Shown here one piece after another: positions 37,762-46,888 of a stretch of 64,000 nt of DNA (positions are counted from its first letter, which is position 1; the number at the start of each line of letters is the position of its first letter). The position numbers and the translations under genes were made by a program. The stretch is taken from NCBI GenBank assembly GCA_963422445.2, contig OY729512.2, positions 2,046,001 to 2,110,000 on the forward strand, read 5' to 3'. The notes under the pieces are model-generated. The model had not been told where the DNA came from. It made no database searches and was given only the letters and a program-made list of their open reading frames with translations. The stretch is from G963422445 sp963422445 (lineage in GTDB: Bacteria; Pseudomonadota; Alphaproteobacteria; Thalassobaculales; Thalassobaculaceae).

Positions 37762-38607
37762 ATAGTGTCGTCACGAGTGATGTATCATCTATCCTGTCTG
37801 TCGATATGACTGGATTGCTCATGGAGGCGACTGATGGGATTGGCTCATCGACGTCACGACATCTCGGACAGGGTTTGGCGTTTGTTGGAGCCTCATCTGT
37901 CTGGCCGAGCGGGAAGCCGGGGTGGAGTGGCACAGGATAATCGACGGTTCCTTGACGCGGTCCTCCGGATTCTGCGCACCGGCGCCCCCTGGCGTGATGT
38001 GCCGCCAGACTATGGAGACTGGAAAAATACCCATCGCCGGTTCTGCCGTTGGTGGGACACGGGGGTCTGGGGGGCGTTGCTGGAGCCTCTGGTGGATGAG
38101 CCGGACTATGAGTGGCTGATGATTGACGCCAGTCATCTCAAGGTCCATCCCCATGCGAGCGGTGCGGTCGGCGGCAATCAGGCGATGGGGCGCACAAAAG
38201 GGGGCTGAACACGAAGCTGCACTTGGCTGTGGATGCGCATGGGATGCCGGTCCGGACGTTGGTGACCGAGGGGACCGCAGCAGATTGTCGTCAAGCGGTC
38301 GATTTGATTGAAGGGATCGATGCCGAGTATTTGTTGGCAGACAAGGCCTATGACACGAATGCCATCCTGTCTTATTGTGAGGAGCATGGAGTCATTGCGG
38401 TGGTTCCGCCGAAGCGCAACCGCCAGCACCCTGGAGCGTATGATGTCCATCTCTAACCGGCACCGGCATTTGGTGGAGAACGCCTTTCCGTGGCTCAAGC
38501 GTCGGCGTGGGATTGCCACACGATACGCCAGGAATGCCGCATCGTTTCTTGCCGCGGTGCAGATCCGATGTCTGGCACTCTGGGCCGGTATTTCGTGACG
38601 ACACTAT
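37762..38607 (+). mobile_element. IS5-family IS427-type element, copy 2
   Basis: It has the same ends as 5858-6701 and a perfect CTAG duplication at 37758-37761 and 38608-38611. It is nested in IS66-like element 2. Confidence 0.92.
37834..38598 (+). pseudogene. IS427-type transposase, copy 2, OrfB broken
   Basis: OrfA (37834-38208) is open and ends at the same A4G5 slippery stretch as copy 1. OrfB continues LHLAVDAHGMPVRTLVTEGT and ADKAYDTNAILSYC, but an extra A in CATCTCTAACCGG near 38453 shifts the frame before the last catalytic part (RHLVENAFPWLKRRRGIAT). It is probably inactive, unlike copy 1. Confidence 0.8.
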
Positions 38608-38749
38608 CTAGAATCCAAGCCCCACGGATCGAGCATGCGCGCAACCGTGCCAACGACAGGATGACCTTCTCCACGGCCTGGCGGAACGCTTACCGGTAAC
38701 CCTTCGGGTCCCGGGGGATCGTAGCCTCCCACTGGTTTTTCACTGGTAA

Positions 38750-39552
38750 CTAGGGCGTGTTGACGAATGATCGAAGCATAATCCATGCTGAGACAATGTG
38801 GACAAACGCGAGGACCGTCCGAGCGAGCTTGTCATAACGTGTGGCACTGCGACGGAATTGTTTGAGCTTGTTGAAGAATCGCTCGACCTGCTGGCGCCGC
38901 TTGTACTTTTCTTGATCGTGATGAATCGTCTCAGTCCGGTTCGACCGGGCGGGAATCACGGCTTCGACGCCCTGGTCGGCCAGCACCTGGCGAATGTCCT
39001 TGCTGTCATACGCCTTGTCCATGACCGCAGCCTCCGGTGCGGGAGAGCTGGGCAAAGCCTTCCACAGCAGCTCGAATCCCACGCCATCATGGCGCTCGCC
39101 ACCCGTCAACACGAAGGACACACCGGTTGTTTCGTTGGCACAGGCCACGTGCAGCTTGGTGGAGAACCCGCCCCGGGAGCGGCCGAGAGCCTGGGCCTCT
39201 TGGTCATCGTTTTTTTTACCGCGCCGGCGGCGTGTTGATGAGCGCGCAGGATGGTCGAATCGATGAACACTTCCTTGAGTGGTTCATCATCTACCTGTTG
39301 TCTCTGTTGCCAGAGCCGTGCCCAGAGGTGGCGCTTCTCCCAACGGCGGAACCGCTGATAAACGGCATTCCAATGGCCGAATTCGTCGGGCAGGTCGCGC
39401 CAGGGGGTTCCGGTCCGCGCCTGGTAGAGGACGGCTTCGATGAACATTCGGTCGCTGAGCCGTGGCGGGGCGCCGGCGGCGTGTTTGCTCTCACGCAGTA
39501 GCGGCTCGAGTGTCGAGCAGACAGCATCCGGGATGAGCAGGCGTAACGCCAT
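38750..39552 (-). CDS. transposase of the 867-bp IS, OrfA/OrfB with frameshift site
   Basis: OrfA (39106-39552) starts MALRLLIPDAVCSTLEPLLR and includes RTGTPWRDLPDEFGHWNAVY and FIDSTILRAHQHAAGAVKK. OrfB (38750-39148) overlaps it and carries ETTGVSFVLTGGERHD, VMDKAYDSKDIRQVLADQGV and RQQVERFFNKLKQFRRSATR. A run of eight A in coding sense near 39210-39217 is a good slippery site for making the joined protein. Both frames are open, and the OrfB stop codon is supplied by the flanking CTAG. Possibly active. Confidence 0.83.
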
Positions 39553-39620
39553 GATAAGTCCCCGGAAAGTGTCATTGATGGAGAATGATTATCAGCATTT
39601 CATGAATTCATCAACACGCC
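38754..39620 (-). mobile_element. IS5-family IS427-type element, 867 bp
   Basis: The ends GGCGTGTTGACGAATG and (reverse complement) GGCGTGTTGATGAATT are inverted; a perfect CTAG duplication lies at 38750-38753 and 39621-39624. It is distinct in sequence from the 844-bp element and separates tnpC of element 3 from the element's left end. Confidence 0.92.
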
Positions 39621-39650
39621 CTAGTTCGCGCCTGCGCTACCGTCTCGCGC

Positions 39651-41818
39651 ATGGCGGTTCTCGACGAGGATTTCGGCACCGACCTGACGCCGTCCGGGGG
39701 CGTCTACACCCTGTGGTCGCTTCCCATCGTGGTGCCGATGCGCGAGCCGCTCGACTGGGCGTCTCTGCTCGAAGAGGCGGAGGCGCGCGTCGAGGAGGAA
39801 CGGGACCGCGCGAATGTGGCGAAGTTGCGCCGCGAGGAACTGCGCCGGTCGGAGAGGGACGCCCGAGCGCTTGCGAACTCGCTGACGAGGCAGCTCGACA
39901 CCTGCCGGTTCAAGCTCAAGGCAGCCGTGCCGAAGACCGCATCGCGGGCCACGAAGGCGTTGGAGCGCAGGGTCGAGTCCCAGGACGCCGAGATCGCCGA
40001 TCTTCTCCTCTCGTTGCGCCGGTCTCACGAGCGCCAGGAGCGGATCGAAGTACGCCACCAGGACGAGATCAACTGGCTGAAGCAGGACATCGACCGAGAG
40101 CGCTCGCGGATCGCGAAGGTGTACCGCGAGGGCGAGCGGATGGCCGAGTGGCTGCGCAAGCAGTTCGACCGGCAGCTCGCGGCGGCCAAGCGCCGGGTGG
40201 AGGCTCGGGAGGGCACGATCGCGTGGCTGCGCGAACGCAACGCCCGGATGCGGGCGGCGATCGTGCGGGCCACGGAGTTGATCGCGTCGCTGCGAGAGAA
40301 GAATGCCTGGCTGCGCGCCGAGGTACGGGATCTGACAGACGAGAACGCGGCGCTGGCCTCGCAGGTCGAGACACTGCAAGCCCAGTTCGACAAGCTGCGC
40401 TCGACCCGGAGCGTCCTGTCGAAGGCGCTCTACGGTAGCAAGAGCGAGCGGCAGAAGAAGCCGGGCACCGGGCGCAAGCGCGGCCAGCAGCGCGGCACCG
40501 CCGGACACGGTCGCACCCAGCGCCCCGGCCTCGAGAAGAAGAAGGAACGGCGCGACCCGCCGAAGGAAGCGCGCGTCTGTCCGCGTTGCGGCAAGCCCTA
40601 TGTCGCCAACGGCGAGCGATACACCACTCTCTTCGAAATCGATGTCGAGGCCTACGAGAACACCATCGTTCGGTCGCGCTGGCGCCGGACCTGCGAGTGC
40701 GCGTCCTCGCCGCGCGAGGTGACCGCGCCTGCGGTGACGCGGCTGTTCGATACCACGCCCTACGGGATCAGCGTCTGGGCGTGCATGCTCTACGAGCGCT
40801 TCGCCTGCCTGCGCCCGCTGTGCCGGGTCGCGGCCTGGATGGCCGACATGGGGCTGGCGATCTCGCCGGGGACACTGGCCGACAGCATCAAGCGCTTCGT
40901 GCCGCTGTTCGAGCCCCTGGCCGAGGCGATCCTCGCGCACCAGAACGAGGCGGCGCTGCGCCATGCCGACGAAACATCCTGGCGCGTTCAGGCGTATCGC
41001 GAGAAAGGCCGGTCGAGCCGCGCCTGGTTGTGGATATCGGTCAGCGACGACGCAGTCTACTTCCACATCGACCCCCTCGCGCAGTGCCGAGGTCGCGATG
41101 AAGCTGTTCGGTTCGGTCAAGGATACCCGTGGTCCTGGTCTGCGACCGGCTCTCGACCTACAAGCGGCTGGCTCGCGAACTCGCCGGCAAGGTGATCCTC
41201 CAGTGGTATTGGGTCCACCAACGTAGATCCTTTATCGACCGTGCCGCCGGCCATGTGCGGCTCAGGCGCTGGCGCCAGAGATGGATCGCGCGGATCGCGC
41301 TGATCTACCGGCTGAACGATGCGCGGCTGGAGCATTACGACCCTGCTCACCCTCTCGAACGACAGTCGCCGGCGTTCGATATCGCGCACGTCAGGCTGAA
41401 GAAGGCGGTCGACGAGCTGTTCGCGGACGCCGAAGCGGAACTGGCCGGGCTGACGGACAAGGCGCGCAGGACCAAGCCGCTGCGATCGCTGGTCAAACAC
41501 CGCGAGGGATTATGCGTCTTCGTCGACAAGCCCTTCGTGCCCATGGACAACAACCGCGGCGAGCTCGGCCTGCGCGGTCTGGTCATCGGGCGCCGATTAT
41601 GCTTCGGTTCGGACAGCGAGAAAGGCGCCGGGTTCACGGCGACGATGTACTCGGTGGCTGGCACGCTGGCGATCAACGGCATCGACGTCCGGCGCTGGCT
41701 CCGCGAATGGCTGACCGCGTGCGCGGAGAACGGCGGCAAGCCGCCCGACGACCTGTCGCCCTGGCTGCCGTGGTCGATGAGCGAGGCGCGCCGGCGCGAA
41801 CTCACGGCGTCGGGATGA
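39651..41818 (+). pseudogene. tnpC: IS66-type TnpC, element 3, frameshifted
   Basis: The first part (39651 to about 41070) starts MAVLDEDFGTDLTPSGGVYT and contains the coiled coil, CPRCGKPY, and HADETSWRVQAYREKGRSSR. An extra base in CGACCCCCTCGCGCAGTGCC near 41070 throws it out of frame. The correct frame resumes by 41129 with VLVCDRLSTYKRLARELAG and runs through VPMDNNRGELGLRGLVIGR to SEARRRELTASG at 41818. All catalytic residues are encoded but not in one frame. Confidence 0.82.
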
Positions 41819-42696
41819 CCGGCGCGGTCGCGTGCCGCTACTACGGCCGAGACTTCACCGCCGAGGACATGGCGCTGCTGCGCGCGCTCATAGCGTGTCC
41901 CACATCGCTCTCTCGCCGGGCCCTGTCGATCGAGTTCTGCAAGCGCATCGGCTGGCTCAAGCCCGACGGCGGGTTCAAGGACATGATGGCCCGCGTCACC
42001 ATGCTCGCCATGCACCGCGACGGCCTCATCGAACTGCCGCCGCCCAGGTGGCAGCGGGGACGGCCCAGGCCCGTCGTCTTCGGACCCGACACCGAGCCGC
42101 CGCTGTTCCCGGCGCCGACCACCCTCGACGAGGTCCGCCCACTCGACTTCCGCACCGTCGTACACAGCACCCGGGAGGGCCGGTTCTGGAACGAGTTCAT
42201 CGCCCGCTACCACGACCTCGGATACAAGCCCCTCGTCGGCGGCCAGATGCGCTACGCCGTACATGACCGAAGCGGCTGGCCGCTCGCCATGCTCGGCTTC
42301 TCCACCGCAGCCTGGAAGCTCGCCCCGCGCGACAACTTTATCGGATGGATTCCCGAGTTGCGCGAGAAGAACCTCCCGCTCGTGGTCGACAACCCGCGGT
42401 TCCTGATCCTGCCCTGGATCGAGATCCCCAACCTCGGCTCGCACATCCTCGCCATCGTCCGCCGCCGCCTGCCCGGGGACTGGACCGAGCGCTACGCCAC
42501 CACCCCCGTGCTGATCGAAACCTTCGTCGAAACCCCGCGCTACACCGACGCCGTCTACCGGGCGTCGGGCTGGGCCCGCGTCGGGACCACCCAGGGCCGT
42601 GGGCGCTACGACAGGCACACGAAACGAGCCCAGCCGAAAAAGGACATCTGGCTCCGCCCCCTGCGAAGAGATTGGAAACGCACCCTCAATCGGTAG
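41815..42696 (+). CDS. DUF4338 (DruA-like) protein of element 3
   Basis: 293 residues, MTGAVACRYYGRDFTAEDMA, again starting inside the tnpC stop (ATGA at 41815-41818). The core segments FWNEFIARYHDLGYKPLVGG, GFSTAAWKLAPRDNFIGWIP, NPRFLILPWIEIPNLGSHIL and WARVGTTQGRGRYDRHTK are preserved. The frame is intact while the upstream tnpC has a frameshift. Same length as in the other two elements. Confidence 0.85.
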   Translation: MTGAVACRYYGRDFTAEDMALLRALIACPTSLSRRALSIEFCKRIGWLKPDGGFKDMMARVTMLAMHRDGLIELPPPRWQRGRPRPVVFGPDTEPPLFPAPTTLDEVRPLDFRTVVHSTREGRFWNEFIARYHDLGYKPLVGGQMRYAVHDRSGWPLAMLGFSTAAWKLAPRDNFIGWIPELREKNLPLVVDNPRFLILPWIEIPNLGSHILAIVRRRLPGDWTERYATTPVLIETFVETPRYTDAVYRASGWARVGTTQGRGRYDRHTKRAQPKKDIWLRPLRRDWKRTLNR

Positions 42697-42782
42697 AATC
42701 ACACCCTGGCGCGGTCGGGTTGGTGTGAGCATGCCAACAAGCGGATAACCGTCTCCTCATCCCCCGGGACCCGAAGGGTTAC

Positions 42783-42799
42783 ACTCCTGCACCTTCGCT
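42783..42799. repeat. 17-bp direct repeat, right copy
   Basis: ACTCCTGCACCTTCGCT, identical to 31006-31022. Together they bracket the three-element array. Confidence 0.85.
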
Positions 42800-42895
42800 T
42801 GGGCGTCTTAATCGTTCGTTCGGGCCGTGGAGACGCTATCTGCTTGATGCCCGGCTTTGGCGTGCCCTGGATGGCGTTGGCTGGGATTCTAGCGG

Positions 42896-43375
42896 TTGAG
42901 TGTCCTTCTCGTGGCGAAGCTCCGAACGGATTCCGGCCGTCTCCTCGCGATATTCAGCGACATCCCCGCCCTTGGCTCGATGTGGGTCCCCGTTCAAGGC
43001 CGGACGACGAGTCGGGACGAGGCGAAAGCGCTATGCGCATGGTGCAACGGCGCGCTCGGCTTCCTGATGAGGCGCGGAATAATGCTGACAAATCCGTCGT
43101 TTTCGCAGGCCGCGCTCTCCACGCTACGCGTTTTAGATTTCCGGGCAGCGAGCCCGCGGCCCCTCGCCGCAGCGTATGACCGCGTCCGGCGCATGCCGGT
43201 CAAAACATGGAAACATTCCGCTGATGACGAATTGCGCGACCGTCTCGACCAGGCCGCCACCGAGACAACCGGGGTCGCGCTCGCCACAATTCGCGATTTG
43301 AGGGCGCGGATCAGCCGCGAGCCGACCGTTTCCAATCAGCGCGGGGAAGAAGACGGCAAGGGCAAGACATCGTAG
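42896..43375 (+). pseudogene. C-terminal fragment of a DNA methylase-like protein
   Basis: The frame reads LLVAKLRTDSGRLLAIFSDI then MWVPVQGRT and EAKALCAWCNGALGFLM, and later LTNPSFSQAALSTLRVLDF. This order (LL..KLR, WVPV, ALCAWxN, LxxPxFSxxxLxxLxV) is typical of the C-terminal target recognition part of large N6-adenine DNA methylases of restriction or phage-defence systems. There is no N-terminal methylase domain; the sequence upstream is IS66-array flank. Identification is by pattern only. The piece is probably a relic. Confidence 0.5.
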
Positions 43376-43406
43376 GGCAATGCCGGAAACGCAAAGCTTC
43401 CCGCCC

Positions 43407-43989
43407 TCACGCTGCAGGCGACACGATGTCAACAAGGAAACCCATCGCGCCTTCATAGCCTTTCCCTACGGGTGCCATGACCATGCCCGATGGGCTGTTA
43501 CCCCTGTTCCCCTGATTTCCCGCAAATGAAAATGGCCAAACCACAGATGTAGCATTTTCGACAGCAGTCTCGACGTGCACCGTAGTCTCGACATGCACTA
43601 TAGATCCGTGACTACTTACTTGGTATTCTTTCCCACTCAGCACTTCCAAAATCTGCTGTATCTGTTCCGCGTTGCTTCGGCAAGGAGCATCGCTACCCTC
43701 CGGTTCAATTGCACTGCCGTTCATGTATCTCTGAATAGCGTCTTCAAACGCTCCCATCTTGACTTTGCAATTCCCCATGGCGAGCGCAGCATCACTTCCT
43801 TCCTCTTCCGACCATGCCGCCTCGAAATCCGCGTGAGCCTCTTCGAACATCTCCAATTCGAACTTCGAATTCCCTCGATTGTACAGCACCGTCCTTTTCG
43901 GGTCGTAACCTTGCTGTAACGCTGCGTCGAAGTCTGCCACAGCGCCGTTGTGATTACCGGCCGCCGCGCGCACATTGCCCCGATTAAAC
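43407..43989 (-). pseudogene. TPR protein, 3' part, separated by IS
   Basis: Reading leftward from the IS at 43990, FNRGNVRAAAGNHNGAVADF, ALQQGYDPKRTVLYNRGNSK, FEEAHADFEAAWSEEEGSDA and AFEDAIQRYMNGSAIEPEG are tetratricopeptide repeats. A Gly/Ser-rich tail without repeats runs to the stop at 43407. Removing the IS joins this exactly in frame to the 5' part at 46518 (RVLYF then NRGN), mirroring the internal repeat TVLYNRGN. TPR proteins act as scaffolds; the function here is unknown. Confidence 0.85.
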
Positions 43990-46517
43990 TCAGACTTCCT
44001 GACCTTTTGGCGTTGACGCTGCCGGACGGCGTGCCGCGAGCCCCTTGAAGTCTGCCACTTTTCGGCCGTTGCGGGCCGATTTTCGGTGGCAGTCGCAGCC
44101 GATGTCGTATATTGTAATATGACACTATATACGCGGCCTCAGCCATGCCCATGACCCTCCCGCTGTGTCCCCCAGAGGCGGTTCCGATCGGCAACAGCTG
44201 CTTCGCCGTCCTGATCTCGGACGATACCTTCACCTACTTCTCAAACCTCGTTCCCTTCGACAGCCACCCCGCCGATGACCGCGCCGCGATGCTCATGCGC
44301 ATCGGCCGCCTCGCGGTGATCAGCGCGCTCTCGCCGCAGGATCTGGCCGACGCGTTCTGTGTCTCGCGCTCGACCGTGCAGCGAGCACGGCGGCGCTACC
44401 TGGCCGAGGGTGAAGCGGCGTTTCTGAAACCCCGGCGCGGGCGCGGGCCGTCGGTGTTCACGCCGGCGTTGGCCAAGAGGGCGACAGCGTTGCTGGAAGC
44501 GGGCCTGAGCGGCGCTGCGGTGGCCCGGGTTCTCGGCGTGTCGAAAGCCTCGGTCCACAAGTGGCGCCGGCGGGGGCTGATCGGCAAGGCGGTGTGCGCG
44601 CAGGAGCCCGCAGGCTCGGCAGTGGGTGCGCCATGCGAGGCGCGTGTCGCTGAAGAGGCTGGCGGCGCAGCCGGGCCCGAAGCGGGCGAAGCGCAGCCCT
44701 TGGCGGACACGGCGCAGAGCGGGGAGCCAGGTCCTCTCGACGCCGGGACGCAGACGGATCGCAGCGCGCGCGACCGGCAGGCGCCGATGGGGCGCGCGAC
44801 CTGCGATGTCTCGGGCCGGGTGCTGGCCAGCAGCGGGCAGGCGGGACCGGTCGAACCGCAGTTCGCCAGCGCCGCCCGCGGCGTGCGCTCAGGCGGCGTT
44901 TTCACCGCCCTGCCGGCCCTGCTCAAGGAAGGTCTGCTGGCCGCGAGCGACGCCCTGCCGCTCCTGCCCAAGGGCTATTACGGCCTGAACACGATCCTGC
45001 TTTTCCTGGCCTTCATGACCCTGGCGCGGGTACGCAACCCCGAGAGTTTGCGCTATCGGCCGCCGGGCGAATGGGGCGCCATCCTCGGCCTCGACCGTTG
45101 CCCCGAGGTCAAGACCCTGCGGCGCAAGATCGCTCTGATCGCCAACGACGAGGCCGGCGTGCGGGCTTGGCAGCGCGCCCTTGCCAGGCGCTGGCAGGCC
45201 GACGAGCCGGAGCTCTGGGCGACGCTGGCCGTCGACGGGCACGTCAAGGTCTACGCCGGCCGCAAGGGACGCCTGCCGAAACACTTCGTCTCGCGCCAGA
45301 AGCTGTGCCTGCCGGCCAGCACCGGCTACTGGATCAACGCCCTGGGCGGCAAGCCCCTGCTCTGTCTGCATAAGACGCTGGATCCGAAGATGGTCGCCGC
45401 CATCGAAGCCGACGTGGTGCCGGCGCTGCAGGACCTCGGGATCGTCGACGCCCAGGCGCCGGACCTGACCGCAGAGGCGCCCGGCCACCCCGCGCTCACC
45501 CTGGTCTTCGACCGCGAAGGCTGGAGCCCGGATCTGTTCCGCCGGCTGGCGAGGCGCGGCATCGCCTGCCGGACCTGGCACAAGAACTTCGGCGGCGAGG
45601 ATTGGCCGGTCGAGGACTTCGGCGCGACGACCGTTCCCATTCACGGACCGGCGACAAACCGCACCGCCTCCGTGCGGCTGGCCGAAAAGCCGGTGACGTT
45701 GCCGAACGGCTTCAGGGTGCGCCAGATCCGCCGCCTGCTGGACAACGGCCGTCAGATCCCCTTCATCGTCACCGATCCGCACAAACCGATGAGCGAGGCC
45801 GCAGGCGCCATGTTCTCGCGCTGGTCGCAGGAAAACTTCTTCAAGTACATGCGCGACGAGTTCAATCTCGACGCCCTGCCGACCCACGAACTCGAGCCTC
45901 TCGATCCCGACACCATGGTCGTAAACCCGCTCCGGCGGGCCTATGACAAGGCAATCCGCAGCGCCGAACGCCGGCTCGCCAGCCTGCGCAACCGGAGCGC
46001 CGGCGCGGCCAGGAAAAAGAGGCCGAAGGCGCAGCTCAGGAGAGAAGTCAGCGACCTCGAGGGTGCCCTCGAGATCGCCAGGGCCAGCCGCAGGAACGTG
46101 CCGAAGCACTGTCGAGCCGGCGACCTCGACGAAGACCAACAGCTCGATGCCCTGCCCTCACGCGACCGCCGCCTCCTCGACATCATCCGCATGATCGCCT
46201 ACCGCGCCGAAACCCGCATGATGCTCCCCGTCATGCAGGGACAAGGCAAGAAGCCTCATCCCCGGAAACTGCTTCAGGCTCTCATGACCGCCGACGCCGA
46301 CATCCTGCCGGACCCCGCCAACGGCGTTCTCCGGGTCCACATTCTCGGCCTCGCAAATGACGCTTGCAACCGCCAGATCGATGCCCTCCTGAACGAGCTC
46401 AACGCCACCGAAACGCTCTTCCCCGGGACCGATCTGCGCATGGTCTACGAGATCGACGCAGCCCCGGAACCCACCCAGCCGGTGTCACACCAAATCACTA
46501 GAGGTCAGGAAGTCTGA
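43990..46517 (+). mobile_element. 2.5-kb IS with a 790-residue transposase, inserted in the TPR gene
   Basis: The ends TCAGACTTCCTGACC (43990-44004) and GGTCAGGAAGTCTGA (46503-46517) are perfect inverted repeats. The TPR gene is continuous across it. AAA lies at both junctions (43986-43988 and 46518-46520) with one extra C on the left, so any duplication is very short. Confidence 0.87.
44145..46517 (+). CDS. large HTH-DDE transposase, family not assigned
   Basis: A 790-residue protein. An N-terminal region with two helix-turn-helix-like segments (LSPQDLADAFCVSRSTVQRA and LSGAAVARVLGVSKASVHKW) is followed by a variable linker. The RNase H-like core has TLAVDGHVKVYAGRKGRLP (Asp), LTLVFDREGWSPDLFRRLAR (Asp) and FSRWSQENFFKYMRDEFNLD (Glu). 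A late basic segment with coiled coil spans about 580-640. The stop TGA lies inside the right terminal repeat. This resembles proteins annotated only as putative transposases in Alphaproteobacteria; I cannot name the IS family. The start at 44145 is one of two close Met codons. Confidence 0.75.
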   Translation: MPMTLPLCPPEAVPIGNSCFAVLISDDTFTYFSNLVPFDSHPADDRAAMLMRIGRLAVISALSPQDLADAFCVSRSTVQRARRRYLAEGEAAFLKPRRGRGPSVFTPALAKRATALLEAGLSGAAVARVLGVSKASVHKWRRRGLIGKAVCAQEPAGSAVGAPCEARVAEEAGGAAGPEAGEAQPLADTAQSGEPGPLDAGTQTDRSARDRQAPMGRATCDVSGRVLASSGQAGPVEPQFASAARGVRSGGVFTALPALLKEGLLAASDALPLLPKGYYGLNTILLFLAFMTLARVRNPESLRYRPPGEWGAILGLDRCPEVKTLRRKIALIANDEAGVRAWQRALARRWQADEPELWATLAVDGHVKVYAGRKGRLPKHFVSRQKLCLPASTGYWINALGGKPLLCLHKTLDPKMVAAIEADVVPALQDLGIVDAQAPDLTAEAPGHPALTLVFDREGWSPDLFRRLARRGIACRTWHKNFGGEDWPVEDFGATTVPIHGPATNRTASVRLAEKPVTLPNGFRVRQIRRLLDNGRQIPFIVTDPHKPMSEAAGAMFSRWSQENFFKYMRDEFNLDALPTHELEPLDPDTMVVNPLRRAYDKAIRSAERRLASLRNRSAGAARKKRPKAQLRREVSDLEGALEIARASRRNVPKHCRAGDLDEDQQLDALPSRDRRLLDIIRMIAYRAETRMMLPVMQGQGKKPHPRKLLQALMTADADILPDPANGVLRVHILGLANDACNRQIDALLNELNATETLFPGTDLRMVYEIDAAPEPTQPVSHQITRGQEV

Positions 46518-46884
46518 AAATATAGCACTCGGGACATCAGTCTGGCCATTGTTTCCCGCACCCCGGCCGTTTGCGGATCAGGATAGACGGGCCGATCGAG
46601 ATTCTCCATCGCCTTTGTGTAAGCCGAGTCCGCATCCTCGAATCGCCCCAGCGCGGCGAGCGTGTCTCCTATTAGACAATATGGCTGCGCTACGTCGGGC
46701 AGCGCCGTCGCGAACCTCTCATATGCTGCAACGGCGTCTTCATAATGTCCCGACTGATAGGCGAGATTGCCTCGGTAGCGATGCTGTTCCGGAAAAAGTC
46801 GATCCATGCGTTGCAACGGCCTGTCTGCGCTATTTTCGGCCGAAAATCCCGGAATATCCGTGAAGAGAGCCATCTCCGACAGGC
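46518..46884 (-). pseudogene. TPR protein, 5' part, between two IS elements
   Basis: The minus frame reads LSEMALFTDIPGFSAENSAD, then MDRLFPEQHRYRGNLAYQSG, HYEDAVAAYERFATALPDVA, GDTLAALGRFEDADSAYTKA, which are TPR repeats, ending RVLYF at the 2.5-kb IS. Upstream, an IS5-type element interrupts it at CTAA. Removing that IS joins in frame to 48041-48060 (REYLKSL then GLSEM), so the gene extends further 5' and is cut again by IS-A copy F. One could start translation at the Met near 46873, but the protein would be short and broken. Confidence 0.83.
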
Positions 46885-46888
46885 CTAA

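Larger units (their letters stand above)
34270..38693 (+). mobile_element. IS66-like element 2 with DUF4338 gene, carrying a nested IS
   Basis: The ends GTAAGCGTTCCGC (34270) and GCGGAACGCTTAC (ending 38693) are inverted repeats, different from element 1 beyond the first ten bases. The flanks do not match each other: its left side follows the extra GTAAGCGTA after element 1, and its right end is two bases from element 3. An 846-bp IS is inserted directly behind its DUF4338 gene. Confidence 0.85.
38696..42782 (+). mobile_element. IS66-like element 3 with DUF4338 gene, carrying a nested IS
   Basis: The ends GTAACCCTTCGGGTCCCGGG (38696) and its inverse ending at 42782 match each other and resemble element 1 in their inner part. 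The left flank is the end of element 2; the right flank is the second copy of ACTCCTGCACCTTCGCT. An 867-bp IS sits between its left end and tnpC. Confidence 0.87.

Noticed and set aside
31109..42696. A Druantia anti-phage defence locus
   Set aside because: Only the DruA-like domain is present. No large helicase or other Druantia subunits are encoded nearby, and each copy lies between transposon ends.
31023..42782. CRISPR or other interspaced repeat array
   Set aside because: The repeats are whole transposable elements of 3-4 kb and their ends, not short repeats with spacers.
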